Source of the DNA: Psychrobacillus sp. OK032
Lineage (GTDB): Bacteria; Bacillota; Bacilli; Bacillales_A; Planococcaceae
Direction: 5' to 3'
Length of the DNA: 64,000 nucleotides
Assembly (NCBI RefSeq): GCF_900111345.1
Contig: NZ_FOGY01000001.1
Span: 124,001-188,000, forward strand
A program made the position numbers and the translations under genes. The notes beneath the pieces are model-generated. The model searched no databases. It saw only the letters and a program-made list of their open reading frames with translations, and was not told the origin of the DNA. Below, piece by piece: positions 29,387 through 38,574 of the stretch (positions are counted from its first letter, which is position 1; each line of letters begins with the position of its first letter).

Positions 29387-31795
29387 AATAATAGTGGAAG
29401 GGTCTAAATCAATCGTCAAAATAACGCCTTTTTTTATCCAATCCGTTCGGTACAATTTTATTAGTTGCTGTAGTTTTTCGATTAATAATGGTTCTTTTTT
29501 GTATTTTATCAAACATTGGTAACGATATCTATTTTGTATTTTACTAATGGCACTTGCAGTAGGACCAACGACCATGGTCGTGGACGATAAATTCGCTCTT
29601 AACCAATCTGTCGCAAGCTTTGCATACTCTGATGCGAGCATGACATTTTCATGCGTTACTTGCACTAAAGTTAGAAAGTAGAATGGTGGATATCCATACT
29701 GTTTTCGTACAAGCATTTCCGTATGATAAAAAGGTTCATATAATTGAGATTTTGATAATTCGATCGCATAATGCTCCGGTGTATACGTTTGAATATATAC
29801 TTGTCCTTCTTTATCATGCCTACCAGCTCTCCCGCTTACTTGGGTCATCAATTGAAACGTTTTTTCTGCTGCTCGGAAATCCGCTAAATGTAGCGTCGTA
29901 TCGGCATTTAATACACCTACTAGCGTAATATTAGGAAAATCTAACCCTTTCGCAATCATTTGCGTACCGAGTAATATATCCGCTTCACCATCACCGAACT
30001 GCTTCAAAATACGCTCATGAGCACCTTTTGTTCTTGTTGTATCTACATCCATTCGTAGTACTCTCGCATACGGAAATAACTTTGCTATTTCTTCTTCTAC
30101 TTTTTGTGTACCAGTGCCGAAAAAGCGGATATGTTCACTAGTACATTCTGGACACTTATTTGGAACAGGCTCCTCATGTCCACAATAATGACATTTAAGT
30201 TGTTCTCCTGCGCGGTGATACGTTAAGGAAATATCACATTGTTTACACTCTACTACCGTTCCACAGTCTCGACATAAGACAAAGGAAGAAAACCCTCGTT
30301 TATTTAAAAATAATACGATTTGTTCTTTTTTCTCTAACTTGTCTCGGACTGCGTCTGCAAGATCGACACTGAACATCGAGCGGTTACCATTTTTCAACTC
30401 CGCCCGCATATCTACAACATTGACAGTAGGAAGCGCTTGTTCTTTCGCACGCATTTTTAATGTCAATAAAGAATAAACCCCTTTAGATGCTCGTGCGTAA
30501 GATTCAAGAGAAGGTGTAGCACTTCCTAAAATAACGGGGCATTGATGAAATTCACTTCGCCAAATCGCTACATCTCTTGCATGGTATCTAGGATTGTCGT
30601 CTTGTTTATAAGTCGACTCATGTTCCTCATCTAAAATGATGATACCTAGATCTTTGAATGGAGCAAATATGGCAGATCTAGCACCAACAACAACTTTTAC
30701 TTCTCCGCGCCATATTTTTCGCCATTCATCGTATTTTTCACCAATAGACAAACCACTATGCATAACCGCAACCTGGTCACCAAAACGTAGCTTAAAACGG
30801 CGTGTCATTTGGGGCGTCAATGAAATTTCAGGTACAAGCATAATCGCTTGTTTTCCTTTTAGAATGGAATTTTCGATTGCATTTAAATAGATTTCTGTTT
30901 TTCCACTACCTGTAATCCCATGTAGAAGAAATGTCGTATTTTCAGCATGTTCCTGTGCATGATTTATCTTTGTAAGTGCATGGCTCTGTTCTTCTGTAAG
31001 CTCAAATCGTTTATCTATATCTTGATAGTCTAATGAAGTAATTTCACGGTAAATTTCTTCTGTTTCTTTTTCTAAAATACCTTTTTCAAATAACGCCTTT
31101 ACTGTGCTATTCGTTGCATTTGCTAGTTCAATCATTTGTTTCATTGTAAAGGTGGTTTGTTCTTGCCTTAATAGCCAGTCGATCAATTCTTTTTGCTTTA
31201 TTGCTTGTTTTGTTAAACTGTTTAACTGTTCTACGATAAATTCTCTATTTGCGGTTACTTTGTACTTTACAATAGTTTTTGCCTTAGCATGCTGTTTAAT
31301 AACCGTTTCTAGTTGAACAGCTCCTGTTTCTAAGTACTTTTTCATCGCACGTAGTAAACCAGCTTTTTCAATAACTTCATAACTAACAATATCTTTTTTG
31401 CCAAATATCGCTAAAAAATCTTCTTCCAATACAGAAGGGTCCACTAATTTAATATTTTTCTTATAAGAAGCACGCAAGGCCGCTGGAAGCATTACTTGCA
31501 AAGCATCGATTTCATAGCATAGTGTTTTATTTGTCAGCCATTTGGATAACTGTAAAAGCTCTTCTGTTATAACAGGTTCCACATCAATAATAGAGTGAAC
31601 CGCTTTTAACTTCGATATATCCAAATCCGTTTGTTCTTTTATATTCGTTATAAAACCTTGCACTTTTCGAGGACCAAAAGGAACATGCACACGGCTTCCT
31701 CGTTCAACTATGGGCTCTAATTCTTCGGGTACAATATAGTCAAACGGACGATCAATTGGATAAGCAGCTACATCGACTATTACTTCTACGATCAT
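29384..31795 (-). CDS. priA: Primosomal protein N' (replication restart helicase PriA)
   Basis: An 803-residue 3'-5' helicase that reloads the replisome at stalled forks. N-terminal 3'BD (VDVAAYPIDRPFDYIVP), Walker A GITGSGKTEIY, box IILDEEHESTYKQ, zinc-binding cysteines in CRDCGTVVECKQCDISLT and CHYCGHE...CPEC, then GTQMIAKGLDFPN. ATG overlaps the coaBC stop. Confidence 0.97.
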   Translation of the reverse strand: MIVEVIVDVAAYPIDRPFDYIVPEELEPIVERGSRVHVPFGPRKVQGFITNIKEQTDLDISKLKAVHSIIDVEPVITEELLQLSKWLTNKTLCYEIDALQVMLPAALRASYKKNIKLVDPSVLEEDFLAIFGKKDIVSYEVIEKAGLLRAMKKYLETGAVQLETVIKQHAKAKTIVKYKVTANREFIVEQLNSLTKQAIKQKELIDWLLRQEQTTFTMKQMIELANATNSTVKALFEKGILEKETEEIYREITSLDYQDIDKRFELTEEQSHALTKINHAQEHAENTTFLLHGITGSGKTEIYLNAIENSILKGKQAIMLVPEISLTPQMTRRFKLRFGDQVAVMHSGLSIGEKYDEWRKIWRGEVKVVVGARSAIFAPFKDLGIIILDEEHESTYKQDDNPRYHARDVAIWRSEFHQCPVILGSATPSLESYARASKGVYSLLTLKMRAKEQALPTVNVVDMRAELKNGNRSMFSVDLADAVRDKLEKKEQIVLFLNKRGFSSFVLCRDCGTVVECKQCDISLTYHRAGEQLKCHYCGHEEPVPNKCPECTSEHIRFFGTGTQKVEEEIAKLFPYARVLRMDVDTTRTKGAHERILKQFGDGEADILLGTQMIAKGLDFPNITLVGVLNADTTLHLADFRAAEKTFQLMTQVSGRAGRHDKEGQVYIQTYTPEHYAIELSKSQLYEPFYHTEMLVRKQYGYPPFYFLTLVQVTHENVMLASEYAKLATDWLRANLSSTTMVVGPTASAISKIQNRYRYQCLIKYKKEPLLIEKLQQLIKLYRTDWIKKGVILTIDLDPSTII

Positions 31796-33000
31796 TTTGA
31801 CTCAGCTGTTTCTAATTTCATAATCGTTTGAAGTAATTGAGTAGCAAGTTCTTTTTTTGGCAAATGGGCAAAATGTATTTCCACGTCATTTTTCCCAATT
31901 AACGTAACCGAATTCGTGTCCGTTCCAAATCCTGAACCTGCTTCTGTGACATCATTTGCTACAATATAATCCGCATTTTTCTTTTCCAATTTCCCTTTTG
32001 CATAATGAGTGACGTCATTCGTTTCTGCAGCAAACCCTATTAATAATTGGGTTGTTTTTCGTTGACCAAGTGCTGCTAGAATATCCGTTGTTCGCTCTAA
32101 AACAATCGTCGATTCTCCCGGTTGCTTTTTCATCTTACGGGTATGTACTTCTTTTGGCTTATAATCAGCTACTGCTGCAGTTTTTATAACGATAGAAGCT
32201 GTATCAAAATGCTCCAAAACGGCTTCATACATTTCTTTCGCACTTTCTATCGAAATAAGCGTGACATTAGACGGTGGATTTATACTGACAGGACCTGAAA
32301 TAAGAATTGTTTCTGCACCTAAACTAGCCGCTGCTTCTGCCATTGCATAGCCCATTTTCCCACTAGAAAAGTTCGTCAAAAAGCGAACAGGGTCAATTCT
32401 TTCTCTCGTAGGACCAGCTGTTACAACAACCTTCTGCCCTTTAAGAGGCAAACTTTTTAGTGAAAAGTAGTCTTCCACAAGCTGAACAATTTTTTCTGGC
32501 TCTTCCAGACGACCTTTTCCAACATAACCACATGCTAAAAAACCTTCAGAAGGCTCTACGAATGAATATCCGTCTTTTGAAAGTTGATCTATATTTCGTA
32601 TAACCGCTGCATTTTCATACATATGTACATTCATTGCTGGTGCAATCCAAACCTTTGCAGTAGTTGCAAGTAATGTTGTAGTCACCATATCATCCGCTAT
32701 TCCATTGGCAAGCTTACCGATAACATTCGCTGTTGCAGGAGCCACAATGACTAGATCCGCCCAATCTGCTAAAGTAATATGCGCAATCACACTAGAATCT
32801 TTTTCATCAAATGTATCGAAGTACACATCATTTCTAGACATCACTTGAAAAGTTAGTGGTTGTACAAATTCCATCGCGGATTTCGTCATAATTACTTTTA
32901 CATTGGCACCAGCTTGCGTAAGCTTACTTACAAGTGCAACCGCTTTATAAACAGCAATCCCACCAGTGACACAAATGACTATATTTTTAGAAGTTAACAT
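31792..33000 (-). CDS. coaBC: Bifunctional phosphopantothenoylcysteine decarboxylase/phosphopantothenate-cysteine ligase
   Basis: A 402-residue enzyme for two steps of coenzyme A synthesis. N-terminal flavin-dependent CoaC (APAMNVHMYENAAV and ACGYVGKGRL) and C-terminal CoaB ligase (VVTAGPTRERIDPVRFLTN, SSGKMGYAMA). Behind rpoZ with a hairpin and repeat in between. Confidence 0.97.
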   Translation of the reverse strand: MLTSKNIVICVTGGIAVYKAVALVSKLTQAGANVKVIMTKSAMEFVQPLTFQVMSRNDVYFDTFDEKDSSVIAHITLADWADLVIVAPATANVIGKLANGIADDMVTTTLLATTAKVWIAPAMNVHMYENAAVIRNIDQLSKDGYSFVEPSEGFLACGYVGKGRLEEPEKIVQLVEDYFSLKSLPLKGQKVVVTAGPTRERIDPVRFLTNFSSGKMGYAMAEAAASLGAETILISGPVSINPPSNVTLISIESAKEMYEAVLEHFDTASIVIKTAAVADYKPKEVHTRKMKKQPGESTIVLERTTDILAALGQRKTTQLLIGFAAETNDVTHYAKGKLEKKNADYIVANDVTEAGSGFGTDTNSVTLIGKNDVEIHFAHLPKKELATQLLQTIMKLETAESK

Positions 33001-33023
33001 CTTAATTTCTCCCCTCTAAATAA

Positions 33024-33060
33024 CAACCTCCCAAAGATTAATTCTTTGGGAGGTTGTTGA
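33024..33060. terminator. Perfect inverted repeat between rpoZ and coaBC
   Basis: Sixteen-base perfect stem aacaacctcccaaaga / tctttgggaggttgtt with loop ttaat. There is no T run on the minus strand, so it may attenuate transcription, protect an RNA end, or stop transcripts in the other direction. One arm contains a GGGAGG sequence. Confidence 0.55.
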
Positions 33061-33063
33061 CTA

Positions 33064-33202
33064 AATCAAATTCGCCTTGGCGTATTTGAGCCCAGATTTT
33101 GCATCCGGCTTGCCCGGATGAACACCTTTACAAAATCTGTGGCATCCGCCGGAGGCTTAACTTTATGCAGCAGTTGTTTCTCCAAACTATCGCATAAAGT
33201 TA
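33064..33202 (-). repeat. Structured intergenic repeat, family 2, copy at rpoZ
   Basis: Stem tcaaattcgcc/ggcgtatttga (33066-33089); outer stem agattttg/caaaatct enclosing catccgg/ccggatg; conserved tggcatccgccggaggc; end hairpin taactttatgc/gcataaagtta a few bases from the rpoZ stop. Confidence 0.8.
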
Positions 33203-33205
33203 CTA

Positions 33206-33430
33206 TTACACTTCGTCTTCGTAAATTACATTTTCATTAGATGACTCAATTGCCAGTTCGCCTGCTGCAACTTCCTCTAACGCTTTCCCAACTTGCTTAG
33301 CAGATACGTATGAAGTTAAACGTTCGCCGCCTTCTTCTTGTAACTGTCGCGCTCTTTTAGAAGCTACACTTACTAGTGAGTATTTGGAATCGATTTTATT
33401 TTTTAATTGGTCTACTGATGGATATAACAT
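33206..33430 (-). CDS. rpoZ: DNA-directed RNA polymerase omega subunit
   Basis: A 74-residue omega subunit (MLYPSVDQLKNKIDSKYSLV, SKRARQLQEEG, KQVGKALEEVAAGEL), which helps RNA polymerase assembly. Its ATG directly follows the gmk stop codon. Confidence 0.95.
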   Translation of the reverse strand: MLYPSVDQLKNKIDSKYSLVSVASKRARQLQEEGGERLTSYVSAKQVGKALEEVAAGELAIESSNENVIYEDEV

Positions 33431-34102
<672 letters not shown>

Positions 34103-34219
34103 TTAACTGATTATAACACAAGTTTCCTTTAAAATGATATCATATTAGAAAAGCGTTATTGCCTAAAGTGTGTGGCAATTGGCTAGTTCGACGATAATGT
34201 TTTGAAAGAGGATACTATT

Positions 34220-35905
34220 ATGGCTTTTGACGGTTTATTTACTATATCAATGACAACAGAACTGCAACATTTAGTTTCAGGACGTATTTCTAAAATACAT
34301 CAACCGAATGCGCAAGAAATTTTAATGCACATCCGAGCACAAGGGCAAAACTATAAATTATTATTTTCCGTACACCCTTCTTATTCTCGTGTACAAATTA
34401 CGAATGAAACAATTGATAACCCAGCGCAACCTCCACTATTTTGTATGGTGCTACGCAAACATTTAGAAGGTGGCATCATTTCATCTGTTAAACAGCATGA
34501 AACAGACAGAATTATCATTTTCCAAATTCAAAGTAAAAATGAAATTGGAGACGACATAACGCGAGAAATTCATATGGAGATTATGGGTCGTCATAGTAAC
34601 TTACTATTAATAGATCCAACTCGCAATTTAATTTTGGAAAGTATTAAGCATTTATCTCCTTCCATGAATAGTTACCGGACGATTTTACCTGGGCAACCTT
34701 ATATTGCACCACCTGCCCAAAATAAGCACCATCCTTTAGAATATTCCGAGGCACTGGTAAATGTGATTCAATCGGTTAATGAATCGAAAGAAATCGTAGA
34801 ACAAATTTCTGGATTCTCTCCTTTACACGCAAAAGAATTACTACATCGATTCCAAAATGGAGCGAATCGTGTCGAAATTTATAAAACGTACATGGAAGAA
34901 TTTAAACAAGGTGGAGCTTCAATACAAATTGTCGAATCCGGTGGAAAAACGTATTATTCACCGAATGAACTAACGCATCTAGCTGGCGACAAATTTAGCG
35001 AAGAAACGCTAGGAAAATTACTAGACCGAGTATATTTCGCCAAAGCAGAACGAGATCGTGTAAAACAACAAGCAGGAGATTTAGAAAGATGGCTTCAAAA
35101 CGAATTAAATAAATTGAAGCTAAAAATGAAAAAACTCCAAAAAGACTTCGAACAAGCCGAGAAATTAGACACCTTCCAATTGTACGGAGAGCTATTGATG
35201 GCAAATGCGTACGCAATGGAAAAAGGATTAAAAGAAGTCGAGCTAGTGAACTACTATGACGAAAATGAAAAAACAGTCATCATCCCATTAGACAACAGAA
35301 AAACACCTACACAAAATGCACAAAGCTATTACAATCGATACACAAAAGCGAAAACAGCATTACTTAAAATTGAACAACAATTCGAAATAACAAAAGATGA
35401 TATTGCCTACTTCGAATTACTATTACAACAAGTCATGCAAGCATCTCCAACCGACATCGAAGAAATTCGAGAAGAACTAATGGAGCAAGGCTTACTAAAA
35501 GCAAGAGCTTCGAAAAAGAAGAAAAAACCAACAAAGCCAACACCTGAAAAATTCATTGCCTCAGATGGCACCGAAATCTCTGTTGGAAAAAACAACAAAC
35601 AAAATGATTTCGTGACATTCAAACTAGCAAAGAAATCAGACACATGGCTTCATACTAAGGATATCCCTGGATCCCATGTTGTTATACATTCGGATAATCC
35701 ATCTGAAGTAGCTTTGCTTGAAGCCGCGAATCTTGCAGCATATTTTAGTAAAGCTCGGGAATCGGCTTCTGTACCGGTGGATTATACGGTGATTAAGCAG
35801 GTGAAGAAACCAAGTGGGGCTAAACCGGGGTTTGTTATTTATTTTGAGCAGACTACGTTGTTTGTTACTCCGGATGAAGAGAAGATTAGACAGATGAAGA
35901 AATAG
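34220..35905 (+). CDS. rqcH: Ribosome quality control protein RqcH (NFACT family)
   Basis: A 561-residue NFACT protein that binds stalled 50S subunits and drives alanine tailing of incomplete proteins. N-terminal NFACT-N (DGLFTISMTTELQHLVSGRI, EIMGRHSNLLLID), helix-hairpin-helix, central coiled coil (about 280-430), C-terminal NFACT-R (DTWLHTKDIPGSHVVI). ATG at 34220 has AGAGG at proper distance; 34202 does not. The last 40 codons recur in damaged form at 52.2 kb, and no terminator follows here. Confidence 0.95.
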   Translation: MAFDGLFTISMTTELQHLVSGRISKIHQPNAQEILMHIRAQGQNYKLLFSVHPSYSRVQITNETIDNPAQPPLFCMVLRKHLEGGIISSVKQHETDRIIIFQIQSKNEIGDDITREIHMEIMGRHSNLLLIDPTRNLILESIKHLSPSMNSYRTILPGQPYIAPPAQNKHHPLEYSEALVNVIQSVNESKEIVEQISGFSPLHAKELLHRFQNGANRVEIYKTYMEEFKQGGASIQIVESGGKTYYSPNELTHLAGDKFSEETLGKLLDRVYFAKAERDRVKQQAGDLERWLQNELNKLKLKMKKLQKDFEQAEKLDTFQLYGELLMANAYAMEKGLKEVELVNYYDENEKTVIIPLDNRKTPTQNAQSYYNRYTKAKTALLKIEQQFEITKDDIAYFELLLQQVMQASPTDIEEIREELMEQGLLKARASKKKKKPTKPTPEKFIASDGTEISVGKNNKQNDFVTFKLAKKSDTWLHTKDIPGSHVVIHSDNPSEVALLEAANLAAYFSKARESASVPVDYTVIKQVKKPSGAKPGFVIYFEQTTLFVTPDEEKIRQMKK

Positions 35906-35910
35906 AAGTT
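35777..35910 (+). repeat. Direct repeat, rqcH 3' end, intact copy A
   Basis: The stretch from gtggattatacggtgattaa to the rqcH stop codon aligns with 52219-52350 (copy B), and its last bases with 60706-60725 (copy C). Copy A is the functional coding one; homology stops right after the stop codon, where the terminator seen in B and C is missing. Confidence 0.8.
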
Positions 35911-36249
35911 TCTTAGTGATGAGGTTGTTTCCGGTTTGCTTTTGATTGCACATCTTCTACACCTTTACTGAGAATATGATAAAAACGGTTGGAAGTTGAC
36001 TTCGTCACTTCCAGCCGATATTTTTCATTGCGATAATCCTGTAGCAAATGTGCATTAGCCGCACTCATACTCCACAAGGCACATAGTGATTTAGTTCTTT
36101 TGGGGAATAAAAAAAGATAAAATTCTGTTCTTAAAGAAAGCAGTCGAAGATGCAATTTCGGCTGCTGTTTTGCTTCTTTATATTATATTCACTTACTATT
36201 ATCAGTTCTCGAGTGAAGTTAATAGATTATGAAAAATTTCACATCAGTT

Positions 36250-36296
36250 TCACCTCGACAAGGTGGGGGTCGCTGGTTCGAGACCAGTCGGGACCA
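36250..36296 (+). pseudogene. tRNA-Val(GAC)-like 3' fragment, probable attachment-site remnant
   Basis: Reads as the 3' part of a tRNA: anticodon arm tcacc-tcgacaa-ggtgg with GAC in the loop, five-base variable loop, T arm gctgg-ttcgaga-ccagt, and acceptor strand cgggacc then A. The D arm and 5' acceptor strand (ggtcccg) are absent and the usual U before the anticodon is C, so it cannot be a working tRNA. A broken integrase gene lies 140 bases away, which fits an att site. Confidence 0.65.
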
Positions 36297-36435
36297 TTAG
36301 ACAGTTAATGCCGTTAATCCTTGATATAATAAGGTTTAGCGGTTTTTTCAATTTCTAAATTTTGAAGCGGTTAAGATGCATTGGGCTAAATGGCTACGGA
36401 TTTGGCGACCTGTTGGCGACAGTATACATTATTTG

Positions 36436-36650
36436 TCATCCAAAAAGGGTCTTATTCAACTTCCCTGCCGCTTCTTTTTGCATACTAGGTAATAACATGC
36501 GAATAGACGTCTAATGTCATGCTTACTCTACTATGACCTACCGTTCCGCAACAATCTTTGGATTTATCCCCTCTATCAACAGTGAAGTAGCATGTGTATG
36601 TCTTAAATCATGAAACCTAATGGTAGGTACATTCGCTTTTTGAATATAAA
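36436..36650 (-). pseudogene. Phage-type tyrosine integrase, C-terminal remnant
   Basis: Three reading frames in succession spell the end of an integrase: PTIRFHDLRHTHATSLLIEG (the HxxR box), NPKIVAER, then after a frameshift GHSRVSMTLDVYSHV with the catalytic Tyr, and after another QKEAAGKLNKTLFG-stop. Sequence upstream of the HxxR box is open but not integrase-like. Behind the stop come two GTCGCCAA-like motifs typical of phage attachment regions. The gene is inactive. Confidence 0.8.
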
Positions 36651-36878
36651 TATTTTCATATTCATCTAAAATAAATAATTTCAGAAGTAATTGATTGTCA
36701 TGGAACACAATTGTTTCACTATATTTCTCTGAAATTTTTGTTGCTGCTTCCCTTGAATTTATTCCGATTAAATATATCTGTTCAAAAGTGATTGTGAAAA
36801 GAAGATAATAAGATGGAATTTTGCTAATCGATTAGGTTATATTAGTTCATGTGGGTAAATAAGGAGCTATAAATTACA

Positions 36879-37775
36879 ATGAAAAAGCAATCACAAAAAA
36901 CGTTATGGGCTCAAGTAGTTAAAACTGGAATTATCAAGTCAAATCTGATTCCAATGGTCGCAGGATTAATGCTGGCTTTATATACATATCAATACAGTTT
37001 TGCAGATAATATTTGGAATACAGTTTTTGCAATTTTAGGATCAGCAGCAGTTATTGCAGCGGCTGGTTCGTTCAATAACATTTACGACCGCGATATCGAT
37101 GCCATTATGGCTCGTACAAAGATTCGCCCGACTGTTACAGGGGATATATCTATTAAGAAAGTTTTAATAGTCGCCATTTTACTATTAGTGATCGGATTAA
37201 TTTTATTATATTTAGCCTCTCCGTTAGCCTCTTTACTTGGGTTTTTAGGGGTATTTTTCTATGTAGTTCCTTATACAATGTGGACTAAACGCTATACCAT
37301 TTGGAATACGGAAGTTGGAAGTATTTCAGGAGCAATTCCTCCTTTAATCGGTTGGGCTGCAGTCGGTCCAGATATTTGGCATCCAACGTGTTGGGCGTTA
37401 TTTTTAATAATGGTAATATGGCAAATGCCTCACTTTTACGCTATTGCTATTCGTAAGAAAGAAGATTATGCTGTGGCAAAAATTCCTATGCTTCCCGTTG
37501 TCAAGGGGAGAAAACGTACGTATATCCAAACAAATTTCTATTTAATTTTGTTGGTGTTCTCTAGCTTTTTATTTTTACCACTAAGCTTAGGTCTAACTTT
37601 AGTTTCACTTGTTTTAGGCTTATTTTGGTTGGGGTTAAGCTTATTCGGCTCACGCAAAATGGATATGAAAGACTGGGCAAATAAAATGTTTAAATTCTCA
37701 TTGGTGTACATGATTGTTATTTACTTTACGGTAATTATCTATGCTACAATTGGCCTGATTTTACACATATTTTAA
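36879..37775 (+). CDS. ctaB: Protoheme IX farnesyltransferase (heme O synthase)
   Basis: A 298-residue UbiA-family membrane prenyltransferase that adds a farnesyl group to heme B for heme-copper oxidases. About eight membrane helices; the prenyl-diphosphate/Mg site NNIYDRDID is at 66-74 and a second Asp-rich loop is represented by RKKEDYAVAKIPMLP. AAGGAG before the ATG. It stands alone without ctaA or oxidase genes, so it may be a second, acquired copy. Confidence 0.93.
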   Translation: MKKQSQKTLWAQVVKTGIIKSNLIPMVAGLMLALYTYQYSFADNIWNTVFAILGSAAVIAAAGSFNNIYDRDIDAIMARTKIRPTVTGDISIKKVLIVAILLLVIGLILLYLASPLASLLGFLGVFFYVVPYTMWTKRYTIWNTEVGSISGAIPPLIGWAAVGPDIWHPTCWALFLIMVIWQMPHFYAIAIRKKEDYAVAKIPMLPVVKGRKRTYIQTNFYLILLVFSSFLFLPLSLGLTLVSLVLGLFWLGLSLFGSRKMDMKDWANKMFKFSLVYMIVIYFTVIIYATIGLILHIF

Positions 37776-38356
37776 TAATAGACTTATCACCATATTTAAG
37801 GGGATTTCATACTACATTCTTTCTATTGTTATTTGGCATACCAATTAAAACATTACAGGAACTATTGAAGGATAGTACTGATAAGAAAAAATTAAATAAA
37901 CAGGAATAGATTCTTTTTCCTTGAAAAAACAAAGAAACGGTTTCCTAATTGATTTCTAAGAAAGAATTCGATCAGGAGACCGCTTTGTTTATTGAGTCAT
38001 ATAGAAATGGAAAGAGTATTAAAAAGGTTTATAACAATATTTAGCATGTAACATTAGGGAATCGAATGGATAGAAAGACAAAAAAATGAACCTACTTTCA
38101 AGTAAGTTCATTACATAGGCTATTTATCTTAATCCTTCCAAACACTATCCATAGTAAAGCTTCCCTGTGTTAGACACAACTTGGAAACGATTCTGATAAT
38201 TTCGATATCTCACATGAATAGAACAAACACCAAAATGGTTGATCCTGTTACCATCAAAGGGCTCCGTGGTCATAATCCACATTTACAGCTACCTTTCCAC
38301 TGAAAAATTAAACCCAGCATAATGTATGCTCTCTGTTTGAGGCACTATTTCAGGGG
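37776..38356. other. Gap after ctaB: gene remnants and hairpins only
   Basis: No complete gene is seen. A plus-strand open stretch at about 37810-37907 (FHTTFFLLLFGIPIKTLQ...) lacks a clear start. An imperfect inverted repeat aacaaag...cctaattgat / gatcagg...ctttgtt lies at 37926-37990. A minus-strand terminator (TGAACTTACT / AGTAGGTTCA plus seven T) lies at about 38081-38113 without a gene in front of it. Confidence 0.45.
38153..38182. repeat. Short dispersed repeat, family 4, copy 1
   Basis: The core aagcttccctgtgttagaca followed by caa is repeated at 40051-40080 and 40612-40640. In the third copy an inverse partner lies about 25 bases further on. Confidence 0.6.
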
Positions 38357-38452
38357 GTAGGCACGGCTATTATACTAGTCGCTATTGAATTAAATGAACT
38401 TGGTACTACCCTTTTCCGAATTAGAAAGCATTTTAAAAAGACTAGCAACTAA
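38357..38452 (+). pseudogene. C-terminal fragment of a membrane protein
   Basis: An in-frame stretch VGTAIILVAIELNELGTT then LFRIRKHFKKTSN-stop ends inside a good terminator, as a real gene end would, but no start or N-terminal part precedes it. The family is not recognised. Confidence 0.35.
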
Positions 38453-38472
38453 TCTGTCGCTAGTCTTTTTAA
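38434..38472 (+). terminator. Terminator behind the membrane-protein fragment
   Basis: Stem aaaaagactagc / gctagtcttttt with loop aactaatctgtc; works in either direction and may also serve the GTPase gene at 38575-39918. Confidence 0.75.
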
Positions 38473-38574
38473 ATTGTTTGAGTGGGACCGGATGCTTACC
38501 GGCAGTAAAAGCCCGATTCGTTCAATTACCAATTAGCGAAGGATGAAGCCCCCCCCACTACTTGAAGTTTCACT

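Noticed and set aside
35913-36155. Minus-strand frame of 80 codons behind rqcH
   Set aside because: TTG start without ribosome site, no recognisable family. It might be a remnant from the inserted element, but this cannot be supported.
36250-36296. Functional tRNA gene
   Set aside because: The 5' half (acceptor and D arm) is missing and the base before the anticodon is C instead of U.
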